In this document: positions 32,701-47,700 of the stretch, piece after piece
Position numbering within the stretch: the first letter of the stretch is position 1
Layout: the number at the start of each line of letters is the position of its first letter
DNA from: Pyrrhosoma nymphula
Taxonomy: Eukaryota > Arthropoda > Insecta > Odonata > Coenagrionidae
Direction of reading: 5' to 3'
DNA length: 64,000 nt
Assembly (NCBI GenBank): GCA_963573305.1
Contig: OY754329.1
Location: 15,963,200-16,027,199 of the forward strand
Translations under genes and position numbers: made by a program
Notes under the pieces: model-generated
The model's input: the letters and a program-made list of their open reading frames with translations, nothing else
Database searches by the model: none
What the model was told of the DNA's origin: nothing

Positions 32701-35700
32701 CTAGTTCATTGTATTTTTTTATTTTTAAGGATCATTTGTCATCACATCATCCAGAAATGAGTGTACCATCAATTTTTGCAGAAGCATCTCAGTCTGCTGC
32801 ACGTGATCCTGCGACTTTTCATGTAATTAACAATGCCACCGCAAGTAAGTAGCTACTGAAGGTTTTGGTCATGTGAGTTTGTGTATTCGCTGGAGTAAAC
32901 TTGAAAGTTGTGCATTCTTGTAACCTTTCATATGAGCTATGAAATATTTAAATCAGGGCTTTAAACAGTTTGTACATAGTTATTTTTCTTTTCTCTATGT
33001 TTAATTGGTTTATTTAGTCATTCAAGTTCATTAATTGGCCTAAGTTGCTATTTTTCTAATGTATCCTTTTTTTTGCAATTTCAGATTCCATGCTTCCTCA
33101 TACCTCTGCGTCATGGCTTTCTAACAATGATGACGCTCTCTTTGCCCTTGGATATGGTACTGGCTCTGTTCTCATCTTAAGCATGGGCTCCTCACACATT
33201 GGCTTGGTGACATCAGCTGAGCTCAAACAGACGTCTGTTATCAACCGACTGTGGTCAGGGTTCATGCCGGAAGCATTAAGGTGATTCTGAACTAAATGTA
33301 CTAGTATTATTTAATACGAGCAACATTGTTGCTTGTAAGATTTTAGTTAACTGTGAGATAAGTCAAAAACTGATGAGGGATTGTATTGTGATATTAGAAG
33401 AAGGGAGGGATGGAAATTAAATGGGAGAAATGGGCTTTGGACAGGTTATGACTGTGGCAAGAAAGCAGTTGATTTCTGTGGAGAAGTAAATTGGTAATGA
33501 CTGTCACTTATAATCCAGTTGTTTAAAAATTTCAAAGCAAGCAATCGAAAATTAATTGAAAAGCAAAATAATGTTCATTAACATTTGTTTCAACTTAGTA
33601 TTAGGATTAAATTAGTACATAGTATGTAGTATTTTTAATTTCATGAGACTTGGCGATTACAAGGTAATTGATTATGGAAATGTACGTGAATAAAACATAT
33701 AAGAAATGACTTAGCCAATCTAGACCTAGTACTTACAAAAGAAATAAGATGGGATCAAGGGATATGGTGGCAATTTGAGTCATTGGAAATGCATGCGTTT
33801 TCTTATTTTTAGTTTTTGTATGCCCATGTCATACAAGTCAGCTATCTGTTAAGACAACCGATCTTTAACAGCTGTTTTCACTTCCTCATTGGAGTGAAAC
33901 TGCTGACCACCAAGAAACTACTTTGGTTTGTGGAACAAGTGGTAATCCCTCAGCTATAGGTCCAGGCTATGTGGTGGATGGTCCATTTTCTCCCATGATT
34001 AACTCTTGAGTGTGAGCAGCAGAATGAGGTCGTTCATTGCCATGGAGCAACTAAACTCCAGGTGACAGTAGTGTTGAAGTTGTTTATCTTTTACATTGAC
34101 TGGAGATGTCATGTTTCACCATTTAATTGATTGCTTCTTCGATTCTGGAGTCATGTGTTACACCAATTCCTCAACCCCTATGATAATGGAGTAAAAAATT
34201 TCATCTTCTTCCTCATAGTTTCTTGTCAAAAATATCAAAGCACTGGCCTTTCTCCTTTTTTTGTGATTTTCAGAAAACAGCATGAGGACACATCAGGATA
34301 CAATTTTCTGAACTGAAACAGAAACAATTTTGTACATATTTCAGAAACAATTTTGTACATATAGCACTGACCTTTACCGCAAGGGAAATTTCATCAGTGA
34401 TTACTGAAGGTCGGCCCGGTTGCGACACCGTTTGGCCCCATCGTTGCCGTAAACATCGCGCCAAGAAATTTAAAAAAATTTGAATCGGTAATGTCCATCA
34501 CAACATATAACAAGGGCTTTTCAATCTATCAGATAAGCCAACCCACATGGGATCACCAATGTAGGCTTTATACATATATACACTTTAGGCGTTCAATATT
34601 ATTTAATTATTATTCAATTTGACTTATAACACCATAAGATAGGCTGCTCTTATATTTTGAACCCAGGTGATTTGAATTTGGAGAGGATAAATTACAACAA
34701 CCCTGGTTACTTTGGGTTTTTGAAAATGATTCCTTGAAAATGACATATCATAAATGGATTATCTGATTCAATTATGTATTCAAGAATAGACCAGTGGAAA
34801 GAAATAATAGAATAAAGTTCTTAAATAATGCAGAGAGTAATGTAAAAATGACATTCCCATTTCCTGTAGTATTAAACCTCTCTTTCTCACTCCTTTCATA
34901 CTTGTTGTTACATCTATTGCAGGAGTAGAGCAAGCTCGGGTGGTTTGGGCATGGGCCATTTTGGAGTGAATTTTGGAAGTGGGGGAGAGGTGGCCGTGGG
35001 AATGGTGATTCATCCAATTGCAAATGAGACCTTTCTCTTTTGCCTCTGCCGTGATGGGAGGCTGAGGATGTGGTCCACTGCTCAAAAGGAATGCAAATTG
35101 GCTTCATATGTTTTGGAGGGCACTGCAGAATCAGGTCGGAGGCTCCTACAAGGAAGTGAGTTGCTTTGTTTTCTAAAGCTGTAGTATGTGTCTGCTCACC
35201 CAAACTGCTGGTCCACAAATCACGGAACAGCTCAATTGTGGTATTTTTTACTTGGAATGTCTCAAAACTTTCTAAATTGTGGAGCATTTACTACAACACC
35301 TGCATTAGACCTTTACAGGCAGTGTGAATTTTGGTTGTTATGAATTTTGTTTCCATAATTTTAAAATTCCCTCTCCACAGGTATTATTTTGATTTCACTT
35401 TTAGCTACATTTTTTATGGTTTTCTGTTATAAATCTCCCAATCAAAAGAAAGGGTACAATATAGGGCATATGTAGTTATATGTGGGAGAATAGGCTGGGG
35501 GTAGACAATCTTAGAAACTACCCATGGTTGGTGGAACGGTGTCGGATGGTCTGGAACACTGGGAGAAGTCATGGAATTAAGCGGAGTGTGAAAAAGTCGT
35601 GGGATTTCTTGAAATCATCTGGAGAATTTGAAATTGACTTCAAAATTGGTTGAAATGAAAAACTTGGTAAATTTCACATGAATAAACTGAAATAACAACC

Positions 35701-38700
35701 TATGTTTCATCGCTGAGCAACATCATCAGGTCGCTACAGGTCATGGCGTGATGATGTCGCTCAGCAATAAAACCTAGGTAGTTATTAAAGTTTATTTATG
35801 TGCAATTTGCAAAGTTTTTCATTTCAATCATGAGGCTATTCCATAAAGTCATGCTGGAAGCCATTACCTTCATTAACTGCTACATAATTTACCAGTATGT
35901 CCTCCAAGGGAAACCAGAATGTTCTTCAAAGACGGGAATTGTTGGCAGAAACAGAATTTGAGCAGTGGAGATGAGCTCAGTCTTCATGCTTATATGTATG
36001 TACCTATGTATACTGTGATGGTATGCTGGATTTTCATTTTGGTGAATTAACTTTCTAAAGAATCTAAAATTGTGGCTATTGATTTATTGTGGAGAACATT
36101 TGTTTTCTACAGCTATGTACTGCATGTTCCCTCTTTCTCAGTCGTTGGCTCTAAAAGCATTCTAATTAGAAACAGACATCTGCGAACTTCACTGCAGTAT
36201 GGGAAACTGTATCTATGGAAAAGCTGATATTTTTCATAGCAAATGTGAGGTAGCATTTCTTCATGACTGAGCGAGAGATGATCTTACGATGTGCTGCAGT
36301 TATAAAGTAATGGCAAACAGTGATGGCTAGGGTGATTTCGAGTGACCCTATTGCTATGAAGGCTATGCTAACCAGTTGCAGGTTTTATCTACCCATCCAG
36401 ACCAATGCCGTATATAAACAGCATCAAATTTTCCTTGCTAGAGAATTAATGCCATGATATCTCGGCCATGCAGTAAATATCCAATGGAATTCTCATAAAA
36501 TATGATCTTTAACCGAGAAGAAAAATCATATTCTTAGTTCTCTGCCTTGAAAAAAAACCTTATAAATTTTTCTGTTCTCTCTTTTATACAATAACTCCAG
36601 TAATAATAGCGACTAAGTTCCTATTATAAACGTGAAATGAAACAAGAAATGTCTATACTATTTGAGTATGCTACATGTACTTTCTATATGAATCCAGTGC
36701 AAAAACAAATGGTTGTCCATGGAGGAGTGCCATGAGTAGGGTTGGCACAGTGGCCAAGAGTAGAGATTACCTCCTCCTAGTGGAGAAGGAAAGGGGCTGG
36801 CATCCCTCTTACATCGTTCACAAGATGGACGAGAAGTATACCATTGCGACTCCTGGCACAAGAGAGCACCACAAAGTTTGAGTGATTCCCGGCAAGCTAT
36901 CACTCTGAAAGGCAAATGAAACTTGAATGTACATACAAGTTTTTTGTTATGTGCTCACCTGCTATATTGTGGTGGCTCTAGGGTGTATGAGGGGAGAGGA
37001 GTTTTGCTGCACGCTATTCCGGCAGAAAATTCAGCTAGAAGTGCTTTGCAGTTATTAGTTACATTTGCTCCTGGTGTACTTTTGAAGTTTGCTGTTTTTT
37101 TTAAATTTTGTGTGTTAGGGTGGAGAAGAAAAAAAAGTCTTTGGATCTAGCAAAGAAATTAAAAATTATTCAGGAATGTGAAAGAAAGAATGAAACAAGC
37201 GGAAATCGGCCAAAACTATGGGTTAACATCGTCGAACCCTGTAGATGAACCTGTATACCATAAAAAAATTATGAATGCCTTTAAATTAGAAAATACCATG
37301 TGGTGACCTACCTATGACCGTTTTAGAATATCTTTTTGGAATCGGTGCTAATTGAATAGTTTATCCAGCAATGATGTACAGTAAAAACTCGATTATACAA
37401 AGCACAATAATACAAAGTTTTGATTGTACGAAGCAAAATGTCGGTCCCGACCAAAAGCCTTTACTAAATACATGGTGCTAATTGACAATAAGATGTTTTG
37501 AAAATACAAAATTTATGATATTACAAACCTTGGTCCGGGTCCCCAGGAAAAAATGGAATTCGTTTTTACGAACCAGGGTGAAAAACTTGCATCAGTAAAA
37601 CTATTTTTGCAGACGTACGCACCTAGAAAATCAGTGTTGATGAATGTGATGCATCAAACGTGTATAATGCGTGGATTATAGTGCATTCTTCTCTTAACAT
37701 GGGTGAGTCACCCAGTCATTTGCCTCATTTAGACCTTGAGTGATGGGGAAAATGGTAGCTTAGGCCATTATTTCTCCTATCGTGCAGTTCTTTTGTTTTA
37801 ACTGTTGGCAGCATTTCCAAAGTGTAAACAATTCCTTTGGTTAAAACTCACGAGCGGCGCCACATGTTATACTCCCTGCCGTTCACTCGGGATTGCTGGC
37901 AGTTCAAATTTTTATACTGCTCAGGGATGGAAAAATGATGTGATAAAATAATGGGAAATAGGAGTGGTCGTCTTACAAGTGTGCATCAGCTACCTTGACG
38001 TGAGTCTCAGAAGTTAAAATAACGTGATTTGGCCAATCTCAGATTCTTCACAGAGTAACACGTTGCGATCATGAATTTAAATTGTTACCGGCTTAAATCA
38101 TTTGCATAGTGAAACTATGAGGTGATAGTTATTTTAAGATCCTTTATGCCATAATTTTTTTTATATTAAGGCATTTTGTTAGAATGCTTTCACTTATAAC
38201 AACCAAAAATTGTTTTGAAACGTTTCCCAAGACCACAAAAGTTAAGGGGGAAAAATAACTATTTTTCTGTGATTTCTTTAAAAGGTCAATATTATGAATC
38301 TCGATAATACGAAGTGCCGATTTTTCAGTCCCGGTGACTTCGTATAATCGTGTTTCTACTGTAAAAGTTCCAATCAGTTGCGTCATGATGAAAGCCAAAG
38401 AAGAGGAGTTTGCCCAATGGATGAACTGGAGATTTTCACGCTACCGATTGGTGGCTAATGGAAGCAGCGGACTCTGCATCATATTAGTGGCAATTTTCCT
38501 ACCTAATGTGAGTGCCCAACCCATGGAAGATGGGATCCAATTTCTGAATTCGATACTGTAAAGACTTGAGGCAAAGGATATTTATTTAATGGGAAAAATT
38601 TTGGCAGAAGCACTAGTGTTAAATTCCTTCATTTTATTATTAATGGAATCGTCTACACCCACATCTCATTGCAATGTTCATTGTTTACTTGCATCATAAT

Positions 38701-41700
38701 TTTTACGGATGATTCGGAAGTACAGCGAAAGCCGAAAGCCAGCACTGGGTTTATACAGCCCGTGCTTGAACAAATCGAGGGTAGCAGTTATTTCAGTCGA
38801 TTCAAATTGTAACCTTACCCCAGTGGTGAGGTAGATTTCGCACTTCCTCGTGATTTTTCCACAATCTGAAATTATGTAGTGTAGTGCCCAAGAGAGCTTT
38901 GAAACGCATCATCACATCAATAGGACAAGTAACGTACCTAGAGCATCGGAGCATGCGAAGAGAGAATTGGAACTCTGATCTCAAATTAGGTACATTTTCT
39001 TTTCAAGGTGATACATTGCCGCAAAGTAATTTCTATTTGAAAAAAATTGTCGCTCGTTACAGAAGGTGCCTGTAAATTATGCAACCTTGATGGCATGAAC
39101 TAAAAATAATACTCGTTATGGCGATACGAGAGAAATAACCACTTGCTATAACCGTCCAACTTCGTATCTTATTATGTACCATGAGACCTTCCGTTGGTGA
39201 AAAATCATCTCTACAGCCAGATTCTCGCTATATACCACACTCGTAGTGATGGACTTCTACTGTATTAGGTATTGATTGTCTGCTTGTTGTCTAACTTTAA
39301 TTGCTACGACTACTCTGGGCTCTTCCTAGGAATTTTGGATGCACAAGTTTTCAATCCATTGCAGTCATTAAATAAGACTGTCGACAAATTACATTAGGTT
39401 AGTTAATTTCAATTTTCCTATTGGAACTGTTCAAGACACATTAATTTTAATTCATCTTCTAATTCTGTCACAATTACAACAAACATTCATTATCACCTTT
39501 TCCCATCTAAATCAGGCCATATGTTCTGAAGAGAAAATGCACTAGGGGATTGGGAAAACGAGAATATGTTGTTGCATGCATTATTATATTGCCTGGTTGG
39601 GAAATTACCATAGTTCATACAACTGGACTTGACTCGATACTCTTGAGTAACTACAACTCGACTCGTTACTTGACTCTAGATCAAAAAGTACTACTCGCAC
39701 ATCCCTACTTGCTTGACATCCTCATATTCTCTCTGGATTGTATTGTGAATAAATATGTATTTTAAATTTCCTTTTGCACAGAAAGAATATATTATTTTAT
39801 TGATTTTATAGCTCAGAACCATATGCTGAGGAAAGCTGTGAGTAATGATGGGAACACACTGTACCTAGGAGCATATATGTGCTTCTCAAATGAGTGTGCT
39901 TTTTGCATTCTTAAGCCTGTCCTGGAGTCAGGAATATACCAGTTGATTCGACTAGCTACCATCTATGCCCCTGAGGTAGGATATGTTTTGTGTGGTCTAC
40001 TACTGTATTTAATGAGAAGAAAGATGCTTATAATCTCTATTTACTAAGTACCTTTTTGAAAGAAAAAAATTCAAGCATTCATTGAACTTTGGGAATTTCC
40101 TTACAATTTCATGTGTTTCTTAAGTGCAATACAGTCAAGGAGGTGACCAGTTTGAGGTCAAAGTTAGTCTATTTGATAATGATCAATTTTCTCCTCGCCG
40201 CATTATCTTTGGCACTATTATGTCAATTAAATCTTTCATGTCCTGCCGTAATGCTATGTTTGCTCTTTTGTTTTTTCATTTTCATTGCTTTTTATTTTTA
40301 CTTTATAAGGCTATGTCATTTAAGCTCCAAGCTTGAGCATGCTCATGCAAAGGATAATGAACATCCTATGAATTATCTGGAAATGTCTAAGTTGAGAAGG
40401 TTACGTGTAAACACTTTCAATATCTATTCCAAGAACAATATGGACTTTTTTCAGCGTGACCTGGTAGATTTTCAATTCAGTCAATTTCGTTTGTGGGCCG
40501 TATGGACTGTCTCTGATGGTTCGATGTTGGTGAGCAGCATTCTCATGGACCTCGGGGAATCCAAGCCATCCATCCCTCAGAGGACACAAGCTGAGTGGGA
40601 GCCAGCCATCTTGGAGACTCCTTCACAGGGACTCCTCTTTCCGTGGTCGCCAGCCAGTGCGACAGAGGAGGGGGTGGATCCAACCACAGACCCCAGGCAG
40701 GCTTATCTAGCCCATATATTTCATCCTGGCCGCTTCCCTTTGGCTGTCATTTCCAAGGCATTAGGGGTGAGTTCATGGCTATAACTACAGATTAGTGTCT
40801 AATGTGGTCCATTGTTAGCCATTTTGGCGATTGGCAGTCATTTTAAAGGTGGTGTGAGAGTAATGTATCCCACTTATTTAAATGTTTGGTATGTAGCATG
40901 AATCAATGTGTTGAAGTTCAGTTACCCTAATTCATCAAGAGCTGTGCCCCATGTAAGTGCTATTTAAGTACTTCAAGCCACATGTGAATGATCAGATGGT
41001 GTATGCTCTATTTCTATGGAAAATTCAATTGCTGAGTCCTTAGGGTTAAGATATTGCTCCTTTTAGTCTTTGTAGACCAATTTTTTTTTAAATATTTCAC
41101 CATATCAACTTTCTCTATGAAGGATACTATGCGCTGGTATCCTTTTTTTATACCAATTGAAACATGGCTGTTAATGAATCAGGCTCTCTAGCATTGCTGG
41201 CATTTATTAATTTGAATTGATGAATGCTGAATATCCTTAATTTTACTTCTTTGCTGACAAAGATTGAGTGGTTTCCTGAATTCCTTTTTATGTCATTTAT
41301 TTTTAATTGTTATCAAACACATGCACTAATCAAGCATTGCAATTAGTGAGACTATAAACTTAAAAAAATTAATGGTATGATAATATTGTCAGTGACTCAT
41401 GTTACCTCTCTTGTCACTAATGTCCTTCCTATTATTCGGCTTTGAATATCAAATAACATTGGTTATGTTTTGTCAATATATTTTTTGATCTGTTACGTGG
41501 AAAAATATTCACATTGTAATATATGGTCTCACAAGGATGTTAATGCACCATTATAAGGCTGTAACAACATCTTCAAATAGAAAAATTAATGGGATAAAAA
41601 AAGTTAGCAAAATCCTTGAACTACGGTGGAAAGCATGAGCCAAGTTGCTCGTCTTTTTCAATGATGCCCTAGTTGTCCTCTCCTTTCACCTGTTGAAAAT

Positions 41701-44700
41701 ACCGTTGACACAGTTGTACAGTGGTTGTGGTAAGGTTTTGAAGGAGATGCCATTCTCCTGAGGTGGGTGACTTTGATTTGTTTCCGAGCATGGAAAGTTC
41801 GAGTACACAAGGAGGTTTAGGGGACCAGAAACTCAACTAATGAATTAGTGGCCTTAATGTTTTCACACCATATTAACTCAGCAAGGTCGGATTACTAATG
41901 ATGTCTAGTGGTACGATGGTGATTTCCGCTTTCCCACTACACTGATCCCCGAATCCTTCAAGTATTTTGTGTATGACTGCCGAAATTCTTTTTTTTTCAT
42001 ATATATACTTTTGTTACTTAAAGAGCAATCATTTTGAAATAAAATACAAAAATGCAACTCTCATGTTATTCAGCCATTAGTTTGTTCAAGTTGTGAATTT
42101 GAAGCATTTTTTTGTAAAGTTTTGGGAGAAATTCCTTTAAGATCTGAAATGTCAAATATTGTTGCATGACTCTTAAGGATAGTTACATATACACATGACC
42201 TCATATATTATTAGCATTTCATGTTCTTTTGAATAATTATCTAATAGTATATTCTTGTTTGCATGTTGACTCAGGTGTATCGACGGGCTCAAGGAGGGGG
42301 AATGGTTGGTCAACCTCAGGAGGTCAGTTCCATCCCACCTGCTGCAGTTCTGCGTGACCGGGTCTGCATGGCAGTGGACTCAGACATAAGGATGGAGTTG
42401 AGTGGGGAGGTTTCGAGTGGTGAATGTATTGCTGGCGATGAGGAGTATCGGGAAGTGTCAATGCAATGCTGGGCAAGACTCCTCCAGTGCTGTGAGCAGT
42501 ATCAAGAGGCTGGGGCACGTCCTATGGGCTTAGTACCTGGGGATGGTGGTTTACGATCTTCTCCCCCCATGGCACTGGTTCGGAGGTCCCAACTCTCCCT
42601 CTTCCGGCCAGCTGACGCCCTTGAATACCTTGCATCTTTGAAGGAACCGGGAAGTGTCCCACCTACTTTTTTTTCATCCACACCTATACTGGGAAAAGGT
42701 AAGCCTGAATAAACACCAAGATCTCTACAAATGTAGAAACATCATGGCATTGAATGCTTTAAATTTAAACTTTTGACATTTTGGAGTCCAACTACAAAGT
42801 CAAATTAAGTGCTGCATACACTCATGTACCAGGTGCTGGTTTTTCCCCTCTGTAAACTGCTGAGGAAGAGGGTGTGCATCTTGCATGAGTGCAAGAATCA
42901 TTCTTCTCAGAAAATGCCGAGGGTGGCTCTCGTGTGCTTCACATGCTAACAAAGAAACACCACATGATGTCAAAGGGAGGAGTATGGGGCAGTCTGCCAC
43001 ATATTACAGAGTGTTTAACAGTGAGCTGTTTCACTGTCATTGACATGCTGGCTCTAAAGTGAATAGGTGAAAAAATTCCAATCGTTTTCCTCATGCTACT
43101 AACTCCAAGTAATTAAAGAGCCCCAAGGCCATAAGGCTCTAGCTATCATTCTCTAAAACCTTATCACTCTAGCACCCAGTGGTTCCCTCATAGCTCAGTT
43201 ACATCTTATTTGTATTGGGGCTCAGCTTTGCTATTCAACGGTTACAGATATACAGGGTCTGCCTAGCAGCTACAAAGATAAGATTAGGATTGTGTGGGTA
43301 GCACTTTTTCATTTCGGGTCGGGTAGGGATTCGGGTAGTGAAATATCTGCGGGCATCGGGTAATTTTCGGGTTCGGGTAGTAGAGGTATTCACATTCGTG
43401 GGTGCTGGATTATTAAGGAAAATGCATGTTTTGACGGCAAGACAAAAATAACAGTTAATGTTACCCTTGTAAAGACCTGAGAGTGGGTACATCGTTGTTT
43501 TAGCACAAAGTAGTGCAACCCAAAAGGTTCCAAAGCAAAATTACACCCAGGAGCAATATTATTGCTAGTGCTTTTTCACAATAAAATATAACTAGGATCG
43601 GGAGGTTAGCTGGGACACACCAAGATAATGTGGTCTTTAGCTCTTGTGGATTTATAAAGCAAATCCTTACTTTAGTATTTTTTTGTTCCACCAGTCTAGA
43701 TCAGTAAGTTAGTCAAATGTTTTATTTTAAGCTTGCCATTGAAATCAATGATCATTGGGAATTTAATATTGTCAATTTTCATGAATGAAGAAGTAACATA
43801 TTTATAAGTTTTTTTTCCTTCCAATGGACGGATTGATTGAATAGAGGGTGCATTTGTTCGGCAGAGTGTTTAACAGTGAGCTGTTTCACTGTCGTTGACA
43901 TGCAGGCTCTAAAGTGAATAGGTGGAAAAATTCCAATCGTTTTCCTCATGCTTCTAACTCCCAAGTTATTAAAGAGCCCCAAGGGAGAGGAAATCATGCG
44001 GTTGGATTTAAGTGCAATGTGCCAGAAACCTGTGTGAAGCAGTAAGCTTTTTTTTTATCATATCAGCAGTTTTTTTTAAGTAATCTGTTGCTCAAAATAA
44101 GGGTTCCCTTCATACGTGAGTGTGCATGGTTTGCAGGTGAGTTTATATGGTAGCTTAAGTTTATATGAGATGCAGGGGTGTATATTTTCTTCAGCCATTG
44201 AAAACAATTTTAAGGGGAACTTTGCTACTTCAGATGCCCAACTTTATAAGTTCAATGCTCAAAATCCTTCAAGAATGCTCAGCTACCTAATTAAAAGGCA
44301 TGTAACTATGTACGATTCTGTCAGTGTTGATTCAGCTAAATATTTCCTATGTGATAAAATTGATTCATATATGCTGCTGCTGTTGAATGGAAAATTCATA
44401 TGTTTAATAAACATTTCCCAAAATTCTTCAGCTTTTTTATGCTGCTAGATGCAGTCAGTGAAAGTAACTTATGGTGGTTTTACGTATTGGAATCAATATG
44501 GACTCTTTGGTTTCTTAAGATTCGAAATTATTAAGGGCATTTTCTGTTAAACTAGTTTTTGAGATTGTGGTAGTGATGATAGAAAGGAGTCCAACATATC
44601 TATGAACGTGTGTGGGAACACGTGTGAGTGAACTGTAATGTGGTATGCTGTGTAAAAGTATCAATACAGAAAACGTATGCTGTAAATGCGACTCTAATCT

Positions 44701-47700
44701 TTTTGTCACAGATCCTCAGGTCTGCTCGGACATGTGCAAAGTAATTGGTGCCCTTGCAATTCTTGAGAAAAGACTTCCTCATGGTTTAAAAGCAGCATTT
44801 GAACGTGACCTACACCGGCTTCGCAGCCCAGACAGTGCCATGGCAGATATAGCGAGTGCTCTTCTGTGTGATTCCTCAAGAAAAAATGTAAGTCATAGAA
44901 TAATTACCTTATTTGTACAGTATTATGATATATCATAATACTGTACAAATATTACATATATTACAGCTAAATTGTGTTAGCTAGGTGACTAAATTAGTCG
45001 ATTGCTAAGAGCGCTTAGTCATATACTAAAAAATTGTGTTCATTGATCGTTTTCAGTAAGCCGCTAGGAGCTACTAACTTAGAATGCTACTATCGCCACT
45101 ATTATAGCGGAGTATATAATTTAAATTAGCGGCTGCCCTGAAAACAAGAAAGCAATGCTTGGTAATGATGTTCCTGGCATCTGCGCTTTTGAATTCGTAT
45201 GACTTGTATTAATCATATTTAATTAAAGTATGTACTTAAATAAATCCCAATTAAAGTAATAAGTGAAAGGCCATTGTTACGTTACATAAGGAATAAATAT
45301 ATACTTATTCCATAGCCTGAAAAAATCTCCGTGGCTTATTTACTTTTAACTATGTTTTTAATTGTATTTTAATGCTTAACCCATTCAATGCGGATGCCTT
45401 GAATTCAAGGCATCCCGTGCAAGCCAGAGGCGCGGATGCCTTGAATTCAAGGCATCGGTCCCTTACTTTTCTCAGTTTTCCCCAGTTCCCAAGCGTCGGC
45501 ACTGACACTTGCAACTTCCTTCTGCGTCTTAGGCATGCTCTAGGCACACGTGGATGAGTTTCGTTCTTTGCTGGATGTGTTTTTGTTTTATATAAATAAA
45601 AGAAAAAAACCCTTCAGCGTGGGAATAAAAGTCATGTCAACAGGTCAGCATTGAATGGGTTAAGCCCACAAATTTAACACTTTTTGCTCTCTTTATCTTT
45701 TAATTTATAAATCACAACCAAATATAAATTAGCAAGTCTACTTAAGGTGTAAAAATACAATTGATATCTTATGGGAACATGTCTGCAATGCATACTTAGT
45801 TTCTCTGATTAGGCTGTTTTCTATGATATCTCGATTATATTTAACTTTTGGATGATTAATGTCAGAGGTAACCTCAATCAATCAATAGCATCACTTGCTG
45901 GCTTTGTTTCTTTTTCAAAATTAAATTAGAAAAAAATGAGTGTACGATCAAAAGATAAATGTCATAAGGAAGAAAATTGAGTTCAATTTCTTATCTTCAT
46001 TATCAATTTTTTCCATGTTAAATTGCGAGAGCTTGTAGAAAGTATTCCAAACTTTCCTAAGCTTAAGTGCTTTTTTGAAAAGTGTCCCCTTTAGCAGGCC
46101 GTGCCATTGTTGAAGTATGTATGGGGGAAGGCACTCAAAAGGAATCAATGAAGTAATCAATTTTATCATGTGCAGACTTGACATTTTTGCCGAAATATAT
46201 TAGCAAGTATATTCTTGTTTTAACTCATAATTTTTGTTTCGTTAGGTGCTTGATCCTTGTGCACCTGACAGCTTTTGGAAGTGCTTGGAGGATGTTAAGA
46301 ATATGTATGCAGCTATGTTGATGTTGCTGAAAGCTTTGACTCTTGACCATGACCAACCCAATGATCTAATCCTGGAAGATCCAGGTAAATAGTCAATATG
46401 TATTTACCAATTGTAGTTACAGAGTTTATGCTGCAAATTACTGATGATGAGTGAAGTATACTTCCACATAAAAATCTGTTTGTTGTATATACCATGCCAA
46501 TATAATGCAGCACATGAAAAATGAATGATTAAATCCTCTTCTATTCTCACTTGGCAAAAGGGAGGATTCCGTGAAGGTTGAGTAACCTGTGGTAGAAATG
46601 TTTGTGGGAAAGGGAGAACCTAAGTAGGCAAATGAACAGCAGCAGTGGAAAAACTAGGACTGACCTTTTGTGGTCATCCTGCACTATTGTCATAACTATG
46701 TTGCTATTGTTGTTAAAGTTGACATACCTGAGTTTGAGACGTTATATCTCAATAATTAATGATCCAATCAAAGTAAGAGATACAACATAGAGAAGAGTCT
46801 TGATTTTACCCAACACTTTGGGACCCAAAATGTCAGTGTTATGTGAAATCAAATTATGTAAAATCAAGATACATATTAGCAAATTTTGTTAAATGCATGA
46901 ATAGTGTACTAATGCAGATACTTTTTCCTTCACAATTGTCAGACTGTACCCTTAGATTTCAAAGCAAAGTAATCAGCCCTGTGCTTTTCATCAAAAAGAA
47001 GAGGTAGACCGACCTGAAAAGAAATTAACCCCGGTGTTATTCAAGCGGTATATTATTTATATATAATATTTGAGTATTTAACTCCTCAGGGGGTATTTAA
47101 ATTGATTTATAGGGAAAGTGGACGTTCGCCGTACGTCGAAATGCTGCTGGGACAGAAAATAGGGTCCGTACACGTATACGTCTAAACGGCTTGAGAGGTT
47201 AAACCAAATTAGTACTTTATTGTAGAATTTCAGTACCCAAGTCAAGAATTTTCGTTCATTTGACTATTGAATTGAATTATGTGATTATGTTGAATTTTTC
47301 TTGTTCTTTGGTGTCTAGATCCAAGTTCTTCACGGATGATGATGTCCGTGAATTACCTTTTCAGCAGCCAACTGGGAATAAGTATGATTGCTGAATCTCT
47401 TCACCAGATTGCTGTTGTTAGGTCAGTGATTATATCAACTATCATTTTAAGCCTTCATATTTATGGTTAATTATGTTAATCTTATCCCCTGTTAAGTAAT
47501 CTTCATGTAAAACCCACATTAAGTATTCATGTTATGTCCCTTCATGGTTTATTTGAATTTATTGACTGAATTCCATGATACAATGAAAGCATTGTGTTGT
47601 TGATTCCATTTGTGGCCACTCTAGGAATAGTTTGCATGTTAAGTGATGAGCTAAGCTGAGCTGTTAATATTCCAAACTAGGTGTTATATATTACTGTGGA

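Larger units (their letters stand above)
42699..44711 (+). other. Nup160 intron 9 with a duplicated segment
   Basis: 43007-43128 and 43862-43984 are ~122-bp direct repeats at about 90 percent identity, both starting CAGAGTGTTTAACAGTGAGC. Between them 43300-43390 has degenerate CGGGTTCGGGTAG-type repeats. No gene. Confidence 0.6.

Noticed and set aside
34772..35287. 171-residue minus-strand open frame
   Set aside because: Antisense shadow of Nup160 exon 6.
38334..38561. 75-residue frame with a hydrophobic segment
   Set aside because: Starts inside the MITE terminus at 38361; no homology.
40089..40454. In-frame extension upstream of Nup160 exon 8
   Set aside because: No homology, and exon 7 joins to 40455 through a good acceptor (TTTTTTCAG), giving continuous conserved sequence.
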